A stretch of 64,000 bases of DNA from positions 14,943,975 through 15,007,974 of the forward strand of contig CM035444.1 in the NCBI GenBank assembly GCA_020310875.1, written 5' to 3'. This DNA comes from Ceratopteris richardii. Taxonomy: Eukaryota; Streptophyta; Polypodiopsida; Polypodiales; Pteridaceae. Shown piece after piece: positions 21,783 to 32,058 of this stretch. A program made the translations under genes and the position numbers. The first letter of the stretch is position 1; each line of letters opens with the position of its first letter. Below the pieces are notes generated by a model. The model worked only from the letters and a program-made list of their open reading frames with translations. It ran no database searches and was not told the DNA's origin.

Positions 21783-22507
21783 CTCACTAGCCAGGAGAGC
21801 TTGATCTACAACACGCATAATGGACCTGTTTTTCCTAGACTGATCTTCTTGCAAAAGAACATAGGATAACTCATCAAATGTTAATGCATTTGGATTTCCT
21901 TTCATCATCAATCAAAGAGTAGAAGGAAATCTCTAATATGAATCTAAAAGACCATTTATAAAAGTCTGCACAAGTGAACTCTTTGGAAAGACTTCATCAG
22001 CAGAAATCAATTGCTCCTTCAAATCTTTGATCTTTGTCAAAAAACTTTCCACATAATATCCTTCATTCATGTGCTCACTCCCCAACGTTCTTCGGAGGTA
22101 AGCAACATGATCCTCATTCCTTTCCTAGTATATAAAGTGATAAGTGTATCCCAATCATCCTTTGTTGTTCTGCAAGAGAGAATATAAGGAATAATGGCAT
22201 GTTTGATAGACAAGGCTATCAATGCATGTGTGTGAGCATCTTTACCATCCCAACAAAGTTGATGTCTAGTAGGTGCATTAGGAACCACAACACGAACAAG
22301 AACATGAAGAATCTCACCATCTTCAACATCAACTTCAGTAACTATATTTATAAGTGTAATAGGATATTTTTCAATACCTTGCACAATATTCTAGATTCCT
22401 TTTGCAACCACTACATGATGCATCATATAAGCCCATAATGGGTCATTGGTACCATCCAACTTATCCTCAAAATCAAACATATGGAATACATCGCTACGTT
22501 CAGCCAT
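21783..22507 (-). pseudogene. Copia B1 gag N-terminal part
   Basis: ATG at 22507 opens MAERSDVFHMFDFEDKLDGT and continues NDPLWAYMMHHVVVAKGI, WDGKDAHTHALIALSIKHAI and DDWDTLITLYTRKG. A stop lies near 22392 and a frameshift near 22110; the remainder is readable to the junction with copia C. Confidence 0.82.
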
Positions 22508-22622
22508 GGCAACTAATTAAAATACCCTGATGCAAAGAAATGACTTTATCTCAAAACGTTGAACAAAACTACCCTATCAAGTTCTACTTAACTTGTACCA
22601 GACTTTGAGGTTCTATAATGGA

Positions 22623-22628
<6 letters not shown>

Positions 22629-22658
<30 letters not shown>
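22629..22658. repeat. (AT)15 microsatellite in the B1 leader
   Basis: Thirty bases of uninterrupted AT repeat between gag and PBS. The other B copies lack it here. Confidence 0.95.
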
Positions 22659-22661
<3 letters not shown>

Positions 22662-22753
22662 GCAAAATTTTTTTTACACAAGCATTGTGTTCATGTGACT
22701 TTGAGATTATGACTGGAGGGGTGTCGATGACACCCTAGATGAAGCAGCGACTT

Positions 22754-22767
22754 GCTCTGATACCAAT
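22754..22767 (-). promoter_or_regulatory. Copia B1 primer-binding site
   Basis: GCTCTGATACCAAT on the plus strand, the complement of the perfect initiator-Met-tRNA site, directly next to the LTR. Confidence 0.9.
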
Positions 22768-22997
22768 TGTTTTGAGTTTGAGGTTTGCAGAATCATGCAA
22801 ACAACACAAGGAAGAAGAAGAAGCTTGGAGCACAACACATACTATTGAATGTATTACCAAGAGAATGTACAAAGATAAGGGACCCATTAGGGTTATAGGT
22901 GTATATACAAGCTGGGGGAAATAAACCTCTTAAAGAGGGAAAAAAGTGCCCCGACGATCCTAGTATGCTCACACATCACTACCTAAATATATAAACA
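22768..22997 (-). repeat. Copia B1 5' LTR
   Basis: 230 bp, TGTTTTGAGTTTGAGG to CTAAATATATAAACA; clearly the B-family LTR in reverse. The next bases, AAGAC, are the expected TSD, but the partner copy is lost at the truncated 3' end. Confidence 0.9.
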
Positions 22998-23705
22998 AAG
23001 ACCAATCACCTTTACATCTGAATATAGGAAGAGGTGGGATGAAGGAATATTTCGAATCGACAAAAACCAAACCAAAACATTTCAAAAACTATGTAAATCA
23101 AAAGTATACAACTACAAGAAATATAATGATCAAAAGAGTATGCTACCAATTGAAATTCAAGATAAAGCTATTGAAGAAAAGAGAAGTTGACAAATAGAGG
23201 TAGAAAAACAAAACATTGTAAAAATATTGAAAGAACAAATGGAAATAGATAAAAGAGAATTTGATAAAGAACTTCAAGTAAGATCAAAGGAACAATGAGA
23301 TATTTGTGTTTCATTTGATTCGAAGCTTCTAGCTAATGAGCAAATATTTGATCAAGAGAAAGTTTCTAAATTGAATGTTGATAAAAGCAAACAAGGAAAT
23401 AACCAAATTGAACAAGAAAAGAGAAAACATGAAATTCATGAAAAACAAGTGAACAAAACAAAGAAACAATTTTGTGATGATATTATCAAGCAACCCGAGG
23501 GAAATATGAAATGGCATCAAAACCTTCTAAAACTTTGAAATCAAGCAAGAGAAGTAAGAATCTATTATTGCAAGAAATAGAAGCCATGATTAACAAATAT
23601 TGAAGGACAATAATATGGTTGAAAAAGAATCACAATTAAAGATATGCGATTGATCAAAATATACTAGAAGATGATGATGATGCGGATGCTACTAAAGAAC
23701 ATTAA
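22998..23705 (+). pseudogene. Decayed coiled-coil reading frame of unknown origin
   Basis: One plus-strand frame runs from the B1 LTR border to 23538 with only two stops (23188 and 23296). It starts with RPITFTSEYRKRWDEGIFRI, then turns into a Lys/Glu-rich heptad-like stretch (KEQMEIDKREFDKELQ, NQIEQEKRKHEIHEKQVNK). After one frameshift it continues with a Ser/Lys tract (SKPSKTLKSSKRSKNLLLQ) and LQEIEAMINKY, and ends in an acidic tail LEDDDDADATKEH before TAA at 23703. It matches no gag-pol domain that I recognise. It may be the 3' end of a host gene or an accessory ORF of a retroelement. B1 cuts off its N-terminus. Confidence 0.5.
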
Positions 23706-24488
23706 ATCAAGTGAATGTACTTTATTCGATTTGTCCATCTTTAGTTTTATTTTGTACATATTTTGTTTTCATGCATATCATGCTGCATTTCATGATGTCG
23801 TGAGCAAATAGACAAATGTTTTCAATTGTGCTAAGAAATTATTAGAAACATTAGTAGGGATGTGTGCACTTGAGAGAGTAGGGTCAGATACCCTATAGCC
23901 ATTATGAATTTCTAGATAGGACACTTTTACTTGAAGCTCTTAGTAGAAAGATGGAATTATTTTACATGAATAGGATGTATGAAGTTTTAAAAACACTTAG
24001 GAAGCAAAATCTTGACTCCTTCTAGTGCATCTCTATATCTTTAGCTTTGATTAGGGGTTAGACCCTTCCCCTTGAAAAAAAAGTTGCAAAAAAAAGAAAT
24101 AAATATAAAAGAACAATACATTAATGGTTGCTACAAAGAGAAAAAGAAAAAGAAAAAGAAAGATAAAAAGTAAAATAAAGAAAAAGAAAATGAAAAAGGA
24201 AAAGACAAAAATAATTTTTCATGACTTAGATGTGGTTTCAAAACCACGTCTGAGATTTTATATGCGATCTATATGAGGCGGAGCTATGCAATAGTGGAGC
24301 TAGTTCTATTTTTGGCTAGGTGCATAGGATCCAAACATGAGAACATTTATATAAAATGATGATTGGCATCAAAATCATTCGATAGGGAAGATTGCTACTC
24401 GAAATTCTAAGTAATTTCTATAGGTTTAGTTTGACTTATTTTTGAAGGTAGTATGTTGATCGAATAGGTTTCTTGATCATGGCTTACG
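23706..24488. other. Non-coding stretch with A/purine-rich tract
   Basis: No open frame of note. 24083-24210 is rich in GAAAAA units on the plus strand. The last five bases TTACG are the left TSD of copia E. It could be the 3' untranslated region of the preceding frame or part of a gypsy LTR; I cannot decide. Confidence 0.5.
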
Positions 24489-25289
24489 TGTTGAAAGTCA
24501 AGTCTCAATCATGACAAAGGACTCAACCATGATTTTGCAAGTGTACCAATAAAAAAAGGAGGATCCAAAGTTGTGGAATCAATCTACAAGCTCCACCAAA
24601 CTCAATCAAATTCAAATCTCATCAATCAGCCACCAAAATGTGCACCTACACTAATTGATGGGTGGTTAGCTAGATTGTAGGAAAAGTAAAACTCTACATA
24701 AGCACAATACCACCTTTTTTCTTGATTTGTATGCATTCCAAGAGTTTCCCACTTAGTTTAGTGAATTCATAAACTCCAGCAAGCAGCACCCTAGCTTGCT
24801 TACCTCATTTTCTCATGATTTTGCTTCTCTCTATCTAGAGGTGTAGTTATGCTTTTCCATATTTGATTGTACCACATTGTAGAGACTTTTTTGCTCCCTC
24901 ATTGTACTCCTTTTCATTGATTTCAAGGTTCATTTGGTCTCTCATATAGTTTCCTGAACCTTTCCAAAGTTTTAAGTACTTTGATTGAGTGAATTGTGAG
25001 AAATTGCCAACTTTGTGAAGGTATATCTCTGCACATAGGCAGAGAGTATTGCAAATAGGTAGCCTTTTTATAGAGGATGGTTCTCCCAGCTGAAATATCC
25101 ATTTTGGATGATTTAATGCATGTTTGTTAGCTCAAATAGTCTATTGTAAGTTTGCAAAGTTTCATTTTAATTCTTTATACACGTGCAGAGAAAAGTTTAG
25201 AATAGTGAGCATATATCACTGCTTGTGGACCTAGTGGAGGGCAGCCATCTTCCATTGTTGCATTGGGGTGTTGGAATCATCCGCCATCA
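24489..25289 (+). repeat. Copia E 5' LTR
   Basis: TGTTGAAAGTCAAG to ATCCGCCATCA. TATA-like CTCTACATAAGC lies near 24692. It aligns with 29673-30474. Confidence 0.94.
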
Positions 25290-25290
25290 G

Positions 25291-25303
25291 TGGTATCAGA
25301 GCC
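25291..25303 (+). promoter_or_regulatory. Copia E primer-binding site
   Basis: TGGTATCAGAGCC, a perfect initiator-Met-tRNA complement, one base after the LTR. Confidence 0.95.
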
Positions 25304-25542
25304 ATTTTGGAGGCTTGGAGACATTAGTGGCATCATATTGAAGACTTGAAGGAATCAAGAAAACTCGTGGAAGCACATGGAGGACTTATCAAAGCAAGAA
25401 GACATCAAAAGGGGGCTACATCGATCGAGATCTCAACTAGTCGAAGGTTAGCAAGGGAGTAGCTATCAAAAAGCAATATCCACACCTTGTAAAGCATACA
25501 AACACTTGAGGAAAAGCCAAAGGAGCATCTTAGAGCTCAATA

Positions 25543-26513
25543 TGGCTGAGTACAATGCATAAATAGAGAAGTTAAAGAAAGGCAATTATAAACCATGGAA
25601 ATTTAGATTTAGCAACTACCTTATGGGAAAAGGATTGTGGGGATTAGTGAGTGGCACAAAGGCAATGCATCATGTACATGATCCATCACTTCAAGGGCAG
25701 CTCAAGTCACTTAATGAATGGATAGAAAGGGATAGGAGAGTCATATTCATTCTATCCTAACACATAAGCAATAGCATGATAGGGCATACACAAGATTTGG
25801 ATACATCCAAGAAGGTTTGGGAGAGCCTGGAGAGATTGTACTCTTCATCAACCAAGGCAAGGAAAATTCAGCTCAAGAATGAGCTGAATAATCTTAGGAA
25901 AGCACCAAGTACTAGCATAAGTGAGTACATTTTGAAGGTTAAGGAGATTTTAGATGCCCTAGGCTCAATTGGGAGCCCAATCAAAGATGTCAATCTTCTC
26001 ATGCACACTCTCAAAGGCTTGAGAGAGGATGAAAGGTGGAAAGCATTCACCATATCAGTTTATGTGAGGGATTCCCTACCAGACTTTCATCAATTAGTCA
26101 CATTGATGGTGACCGAGGAGATGGGCCAAGGAGGTTCACAATCAAAGGGCAGTCAAGCCCAAGTTTTCTATGCAGGTAGAGGCAAAGGCAAAAGAGGTGG
26201 ACAAAACTGCCAAGGTAGATGTAGAGGAAGGTCAAACTCAAGCTCAAGCAACCAAGAAGGCTCCAACAAAAGCTATGGATCAAGAGGAAGAGGAAGTAGT
26301 AGAGGAAGAGGAGGAAGATTACATGGAAGAGAAGCATCCAATGAAGATTGCTACAATTGTGGAAAACAAGGCCATTATGCAAGAGATTGTTGGTCCAAAG
26401 GACAAGGCAACCAAGGATACAAAAGGAACCAAGGTAATTATGCTAGTACTTTAGCAAATTCAGAAAATCAGAACTTGCTTATGATGTATGGGTCAAGTGA
26501 AAGAGTCAATTGA
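25543..26513 (+). pseudogene. Copia E gag
   Basis: ATG at 25543 starts MAEYNA, one stop follows, then NYKPWKFRFSNYLMGKGLWG, a second stop near 25758, and a 245-codon open stretch (25776-26513). That stretch contains SMIGHTQDLDTSKKVWESL, KIQLKNELNNLRKAPSTSIS and DLPDFH-like sequence, a long Gly/Arg/Ser RNA-binding region, and an intact knuckle CYNCGKQGHYARDC (C-x2-C-x4-H-x4-C). This is the best-preserved Gag C-terminus in the window. Confidence 0.9.
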
Positions 26514-26518
26514 GATTT

Positions 26519-27146
26519 TACATGGTACATTGATAGTGGTTGTAGCAACCATATGAGTTGTAATAAAGATATTTTCTTTAATTTACAATCATCCATCACT
26601 CAAGGACATGTAGAGATAGGGGATGAAACTGAGCACAAGATTACACATGTGGGAGATGTTGCATTGAATGGATATCAAAGCTCCAAGGTGTTGAAGGATG
26701 TGTTGCATGTGCCAACCATCACAAAGAACTTGGTTTTGGTAGGTCAAATGGTTGAAAGAGGTTATAAAGTGAGGTTCAATGATCAAGGATGTTTTGTTGA
26801 AGACCCCATGCAGGACTACAAGCTCATAGCAAAAGGAAAGAAGCAAGGAAGACTCTTCACCATGGAGGTAAAGCCATCAACCCCTCATATTGTGTGCTTG
26901 TCAATTGGAAATAAACAGATTGTAAAAATCGACTTATGGCATACAAGAATTGGGCACATAAACTTACAAATGATGAAGGACATGCAAAGGAAGGGCTTGG
27001 TGAGTGGTCTACCTGATCTTACATCTCATAATATGCAACATTTGTGCCATGCTTGTCAATTTGAGAAACAAAGCAAATTGCCATTCAAGAAGGGAGCACA
27101 TGTAAGCAATGAAGTGTTGAATCTCATACACAGATGTATGGGATGA
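26519..27146 (+). pseudogene. Copia E protease and integrase zinc finger
   Basis: WYIDSGCSNHMSCNKDIF contains an intact DSG aspartic-protease site, separated from gag by a single stop. 197 open codons follow: VLKDVLHVPTITKNLVLVGQ, LWHTRIGHINLQMMKDMQ (His pair) and HLCHACQFEKQSKLPF (Cys pair). The frame ends at the position of the first catalytic Asp, where LIHTDVW has become LIHRCMG. Confidence 0.9.
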
Positions 27147-27984
27147 AATCAAAGTCAAAGGTGTTTTAGCACTTCAAGAGGTTCAAAAACCTAGTGGAGA
27201 AAGAAACAAGTATATAAAGACTCTCAAATCAGATGGAGGGGGAGAGTATTTTTTCAAATGCATTTTTAGATTTTCTACATGACCATGGCATCAAAAGGTG
27301 ATTCACTTATAGGGATACATCTCAACAAAATGGAATGGTAGAGAGGAAGAATAGAGACATAGCAGAAGTGGCTAGAGATTTGTTGAATGAAATGAATGTT
27401 CCTAACTCTTATTGGGCTGATGCAACAAATGTACCCATATACATTATGAATAGGTGTCCAACCTCAAGAGTACATGGAGTTGCACCTTATGAAGCTTGGT
27501 GTGGTAAGAAACCCAACCTTTCACATCTCAAAGTATTTGGTTGTGTGTGTTATGTTCACATACCTCAAGAATTGAGACACAAGTTAAACCCAAAGGCAGA
27601 TAGGTGTATATTTCTTCGATATTCTTCAGAGGAAATAGCTTTAAGGTGTCTAGGGATGTAATATTTGATGAGTTTCCGCCTTTGTATGGTAGCAAAGATG
27701 TGTTACAGGTTGATGAAGCATATATAGCCGATAAGAAGTTCAAAGAGCAACAACAAAGCATGGAGATGAGTGGTCCAACCACTTCAAGCACACCATCAGA
27801 GGAGAGTACTACATTAGCTTGGCATGGAATGAAAAGGAAGGAAGCTCATTCAAGTGAAGGAAGTAGCAAAGGAAAGGAAAACGCAAATGACAAAGACCAT
27901 GGATGGGTAGACATAGAATCTACAAGTGACAAAGATATGGAAAAATTAGAAACTCCATGATTTAAAGCATATAAACCAAGGAGG
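27147..27984 (+). pseudogene. Copia E integrase core remnant and linker
   Basis: The block between the first Asp and LRSDGGGEYF is shortened, so the FIDD segment is missing. From 27335 the frame reads NGMVERKNRDIAEVARDLLN (catalytic Glu kept), KVFGCVCYVHIPQELRHKLN and CIFLRYSSEE, then shifts. 27604-27960 continues with the SRDVIFDEFPPLYG tail and a Lys/Ser/Asp linker. Confidence 0.85.
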
Positions 27985-29071
27985 ATGATATTCCTACCAC
28001 ATAGTGGTGAGGTAAGGTCATCCAATAGGGTTAAATACCCTGTTCAAAGGTTAAGTTATGATTCATCCATTGCAAGACATTATGCCTACATGAGTCAAGT
28101 TTTAGCTTGCGAAGAACCTAACTTTTTTGAAGAAGCAAATGAGCATATGGAATGGATTGAAACCATGGATGAGGAATTCAAGGCACTTGAATTAAATGAT
28201 ACTTGTTCATTGGTGCCAAGAACAAAGGACATGAAAGTCATTGGCAACAACTGTGTGTACAAGGTAAAGAGGCGTGCAGATGGGAGCATCTCTAGGTGTA
28301 AAGCAAGGCTGGTTGCCAAAGGTTTTGCTCAAACCTATGGCATAGGCTTTGAGAAAACATTCATTCGGGTAGCTAAGATGTCCACAATAAGAAGTTTGAT
28401 TGAGATTTCAACCTCAAAAGGTTGGAAAATGTACTAGTTGGATGTGAAGAATGCTTTCCTAAATGGAGAGCTTGAAGAGGTAGTCTTCATGGAGCATCCC
28501 TAAGGCTTTGAATATGAGAGGTTTCCACATCATGTATTCAGGCTTAAGAAGGCTCTTTATGGACTCAAGCAAGACCCAAGGGCTTGGAACCAAAAACTTG
28601 TGGACTACTTGGTAAAAATGTGGATACAATCAGAGTCATGCAGACCCATCCCTCTTTGTGAAGAACGAAGGTAGCAAAATTATTTTCATTTGTATATATG
28701 TTGATGATTTGATCATTACAAGGGATGATGAAGCCAACATCAAGGAAATAAAGAGAAAGCTTGGATGTGAATTTAAAATCTCTAATTTTGGGATTTTAAG
28801 GTACTTCCTTGGGATTGAAGTACTATAGAAAGAGGAAGGTATATACTTGATGCAAAGGAAATACATTCTAGATCTTTTGAAGAAGTTTGGCTTGTGTGAT
28901 TGCAAGCCCATTTCAAATCCATTAGAAGTAAATGTTAAAGTAAGTGCTCATGAAGATGAAGAAGTGAAGGATGTCACCATGTATAGTTCAATGATTGGCT
29001 CTCTCTTGTATGCTACTATGACAACAACAGATATTGCACATGTAGTTGGAGTGTTTTCTCAATTTTTATAG
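27985..29071 (+). pseudogene. Copia E reverse transcriptase
   Basis: 27985-28437 holds the N-terminus (VQRLSYDSSIARHYAYMSQV, YKVKRRADGSISRCKARLVA). Then a stop replaces Gln in MYQLDVKNAF, followed by [20 protein letters not shown] and the active box CIYVDDLIIT near 28690. The 3' part is 28847-29071. Four or more frame breaks. Confidence 0.87.
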
Positions 29072-29665
29072 GCACCAAGAGTACCTCATCTTGTTGCAGC
29101 CAAAAGGGTACTTAGGTACCTCAAAGGATCAGTGAATAATGGTTTATATTATCCATTTGATGATGGATTAAATGTACAAGTGTATTATGATGTTGATTGG
29201 GCAGGTTCCAAACATGGCAGGAGGAGCACTAGTGGATATGTTATCATGCTAGGGAAGAAGACCATCTCATGGATGTCAAAGAAACAACCAATAGTGGCTC
29301 TCTCATCGATTGAAGCTGAGTATAAAGGCTTAGCACAAGTCTCATGTGAGCTTATGTGGCTCAAGAAGTTCTTTCCTGATCTTGATTTGTAGGTTAAGCA
29401 AGTACCTATTTTTTGTGACAACATAAGTAGCATATGCTTGGCTCAAAATCCAGTGTTCCATGCAAGGTCGAAGCATATAGAAGTGTGTTACCACTTTATT
29501 AGAGAGAAGATCATGTCAAAGCATGTTAAGGTGGAGCATTTCAATACAAAACATTTCAATACAAAGGAACAATATGCAGATATGTTTACCAACGCTTTGG
29601 ATGGAGTAAAGCTACAACACTTCAAGGCATGCATTAGAATGCAGGATCTAAGCATTGAGACTTGA
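29072..29665 (+). pseudogene. Copia E RNase H and C-terminus
   Basis: Reads VPHLVAAKRVLRYLKGSVNN, YYDVDWAGSKHGRRSTSGYV, KKQPIVALSSIEAEYKGLAQ, NISSICLAQNPVFHARSKHI and ADMFTNALDGVKLQHFKACI. A stop at 29390. A short in-frame duplication (EHFNTKHFNTKEQ) lies near 29540. Confidence 0.88.
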
Positions 29666-29693
29666 AGGGGAGTGTCGAAAATCAAGTCTCAAT
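29654..29693 (+). repeat. Perfect 12-bp inverted repeat straddling the E PPT and U3 start
   Basis: ATTGAGACTTGA (29654-29665) and TCAAGTCTCAAT (29682-29693) are exact reverse complements; the 16-nt loop holds the PPT (AGGGGAG) and the LTR start TGTCGAAAA. Confidence 0.85.
29666..29672 (+). promoter_or_regulatory. Copia E polypurine tract
   Basis: AGGGGAG directly before the 3' LTR. Confidence 0.8.
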
Positions 29694-30474
29694 CATGCAA
29701 AAGAACTCAACCATAAGTTTTTCAAGTGGACCAATAAAAAAGGGGGACCCAATGTTGAAGAATCAATTTAGAAGCTCCACCAAACTCAATCAAATTCAAC
29801 TCTCATCATTCATCCACCAAAAAGTGCACCTACATTGATTGGTGGGTGGTTTGCTAGATTGTGGGAAATATAAAACTCTATATAAGCCCCATCCGACCTT
29901 TTGTTCTTGAGTTGTATCCATTCCATGAGTTTCCCACTTAGTTTAGTGAATTCATAAACTCCAACAAGCAGCCCCCTTGCTTGCTTACCTCATTTTCTCA
30001 TGATTTTGCTCCTCTCTATCTAGAAGTGTATCTAGGCTTTTCCAAATCTGATTGTACCAGATTGTAGAGCATTGTTTGCTCTCTCATTATACTCATTTTT
30101 ATTGATTTTAAGGTTCATTTGGTCTCTCATATAGTTCCCTAAACTTTTCAAAGTTTCAAGTTCTTTGTCTGAGTCACTTGTGAGAAATTGCCAACTTTGT
30201 GAAGGTATATCTCTGCACATAGGCAGACAGTGTTGCAAACATGTAGCTTCTTTGGTAGAGGATGATTCTCCTTGCTGGAATATCCATTTGGGATGATTTC
30301 AAGCTTGTTGGGTATCTCTTATAGTATACAGTAAGTCTTCAAAGTTTCATGTCAATTCTCCACACAAGTGTAGAGACAAAATCAAAATAGTGAGCATATA
30401 TCACTCTTTGTGGACCTAGTGGAGGGCAGTCATCTTCCATTGTTGCATTGGGGTGTTAGAACCATCCCCCATCA
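29673..30474 (+). repeat. Copia E 3' LTR
   Basis: TGTCGAAAATCAAG to ATCCCCCATCA, followed by TTATG. TATA box CTATATAAGCCC near 29878. Confidence 0.94.
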
Positions 30475-30479
30475 TTATG

Positions 30480-30739
30480 TACTTTAAAATCTTCTTTATT
30501 TTTCTTAAAACCTATATTTGCATAAAAATATCATGTTTTAATATTTGAAAATAAAGAAATAAAGACTAGAAAGAGTTTTAGAAGAATTTTGATATGCTTC
30601 TATTGGATTTTGCATCTTGGCCCAACAGGACGATGTACAGGTTTACTACGGAAAGATGTCGAGATAAAATTATTCTCGGATTGTGTGAAAGAGTTTTTCA
30701 AAAATTTAATCTTTATGCTAGCCAAGATCTAATGAATTT
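30480..30739. other. AT-rich non-coding flank of copia E
   Basis: Continues the sequence left of copia E (E sits between 24488 and 30475). No open frame or known motif. Ends at a B-family LTR. Confidence 0.5.
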
Positions 30740-30969
30740 TGTTGGAGTTAGACATTTGGAAGAGCACGTGAAGAGCACAAGGAAGAAGAAGAAGCTTGGA
30801 GCACAACACACAATACTGAATGTATTACCACTAGAATGTACAAAGATCAGTAACCCATTAGGGCTAGAGGCATATATACAAGCTGAGGAAAAAAAACCTC
30901 TTAAAGAGGGAAAAAAGTACCCCAGCAGTCCTAGTGTGTTCACATACATCTCTACCTAAATATATCAAG
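30740..30969 (-). repeat. Copia B3 LTR in inverted orientation
   Basis: B-family LTR read on the minus strand (TGTTGGAGTTAGACAT to CTAAATATATCAA, last CA lost). It has neither a PBS on its low side nor a PPT on its high side. The neighbouring B coding sequence is on the opposite strand, so the locus is rearranged. Confidence 0.88.
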
Positions 30970-31554
30970 AAAGAAGAAATGTATGTTTTTCAGCCCCGTG
31001 GCTTTGTGGAGAAAGGGCATGAAAACCTAGTATGCAGGTTAAAGAAGGCATTATATGGTTTAAAGCAAGCACCACGTGCTTGGTATGAGAAGATGCATGC
31101 CTATCTGTTTGCACATGGTTTTGAGAATAGTCCAATTGAAAGCACCTTATATGTTAAGCGTGCTAATGATGTGCTTCTGATCATTGTTGTATATGTTGAC
31201 GACATGCTACTCACTGGTCCTATTGAGAAGCATATTGCTGATTGTAAGGCTGATTTACATGCCTCAATTGAGATGTCTGATTTAGGGCATTTGCATCACT
31301 ATTTGGGCATTCAGTTTATGCAAGTTGATGGTGGAATGGCTTTGTGTCAAACGAAATATATTGACACATTATTGCAGTGTTTTGGCCTTGAAGACTGTAA
31401 GCCTATTGCCACTCCTATGGAGATAGTTTTACGATTGAGTCTTCATGATGATGGAGATGCATTTGATGCTGTTCTCTATTAGCAGGCTGTTGGATGCCTG
31501 ATTTACTTATGCATTACTAGGCCAGATATTCAGTTTGTTGTCTCACAAATGAGT

Positions 31555-31631
31555 AGGTTTATGCATTGCCCAGGTGTCAAGCATTGACACCTGGGCAGGT
31601 TTATGCATTGCCCAGGTGTCAAGCATTGACA
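31555..31631 (+). repeat. 35-bp near-tandem duplication with embedded perfect palindrome
   Basis: The segment AGGTTTATGCATTGCCCAGG... occurs at 31555-31589 and 31597-31631. Between them GCCCAGGTGTCAA (31568-31580) and TTGACACCTGGGC (31584-31596) form a perfect 13-bp inverted repeat with a 3-nt loop. The other B copies have a single, uninverted copy. Confidence 0.93.
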
Positions 31632-31796
31632 GGCGGTTAAGCGCATCTTTCGCTACTTGTGTGGTACTCGGCTACTTGGTTTGTTTTATCCCAAGGGGGA
31701 ATCACTACTGCCAAATTTACATGCTTTTTTTTACTCAGACTGGGCTGGTTGCTATGACACTCGTGTGTCCACTAGTGGCTTTTGCTTCAGGCTTGG

Positions 31797-31878
31797 TAGC
31801 TCATGTATATCTTGGTTGAGCAAGAAGCAGCCTACTGTAGCTCATGTATATCTTGGTTGAGCAAGAAGTAGCCTACTG
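31797..31878 (+). repeat. 41-bp tandem duplication in B3 RNase H
   Basis: TAGCTCATGTATATCTTGG... is present at 31797-31837 and again at 31838-31878 with one difference. It is absent as a duplication in B2, B4 and B5. Confidence 0.93.
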
Positions 31879-32058
31879 TGGCCACTTCTAGTTGTGAGGC
31901 TGAGTATAGGAAAACTTTCACAGATATTATTGAGTGTGTGTGGCTCAGACGCCTTATGGCTGATTTGGGTGTTGGTCAGTCTTCTGCCACCACCATCTTC
32001 ACTTATAGTCAGAGTGCATTGGCAGTTGGGAGGAACCCTGTGTTCCATGCTCGCACTG

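Larger units (their letters stand above)
21778..22997 (-). mobile_element. Copia B1, 5' piece
   Basis: Minus-strand gag, 5' leader, PBS and 5' LTR of B1, continuous with 4918-7337 before copia C inserted. Confidence 0.88.
24489..30474 (+). mobile_element. Copia E, complete-ended Ty1/copia element
   Basis: 5986 bp with 801- and 802-bp LTRs, flanks TTACG (24484-24488) and TTATG (30475-30479), PBS, gag, PR, IN, RT, RNase H and PPT in the canonical order. The LTRs differ noticeably (high-80s percent identity by eye), which implies an old insertion. An integrase deletion and stops inactivate it. Confidence 0.95.
30970..32058 (+). pseudogene. Copia B3 RT C-terminal half and RNase H
   Basis: Plus-strand frame from [20 protein letters not shown] through [20 protein letters not shown], the active box [29 protein letters not shown] and ITRPDIQFVVSQMSRFMH; 182 codons are open up to 31480. 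RNase H follows with KKQPTVA and ARNPVFHA-like blocks, disturbed by two local duplications (31555-31631 and 31797-31878). It ends at ARTE where gypsy sequence begins. Confidence 0.88.

Noticed and set aside
22998-24488. Copia A or LINE 5' half displaced to this region
   Set aside because: No gag, integrase, endonuclease or RT block of either element is found here on either strand.
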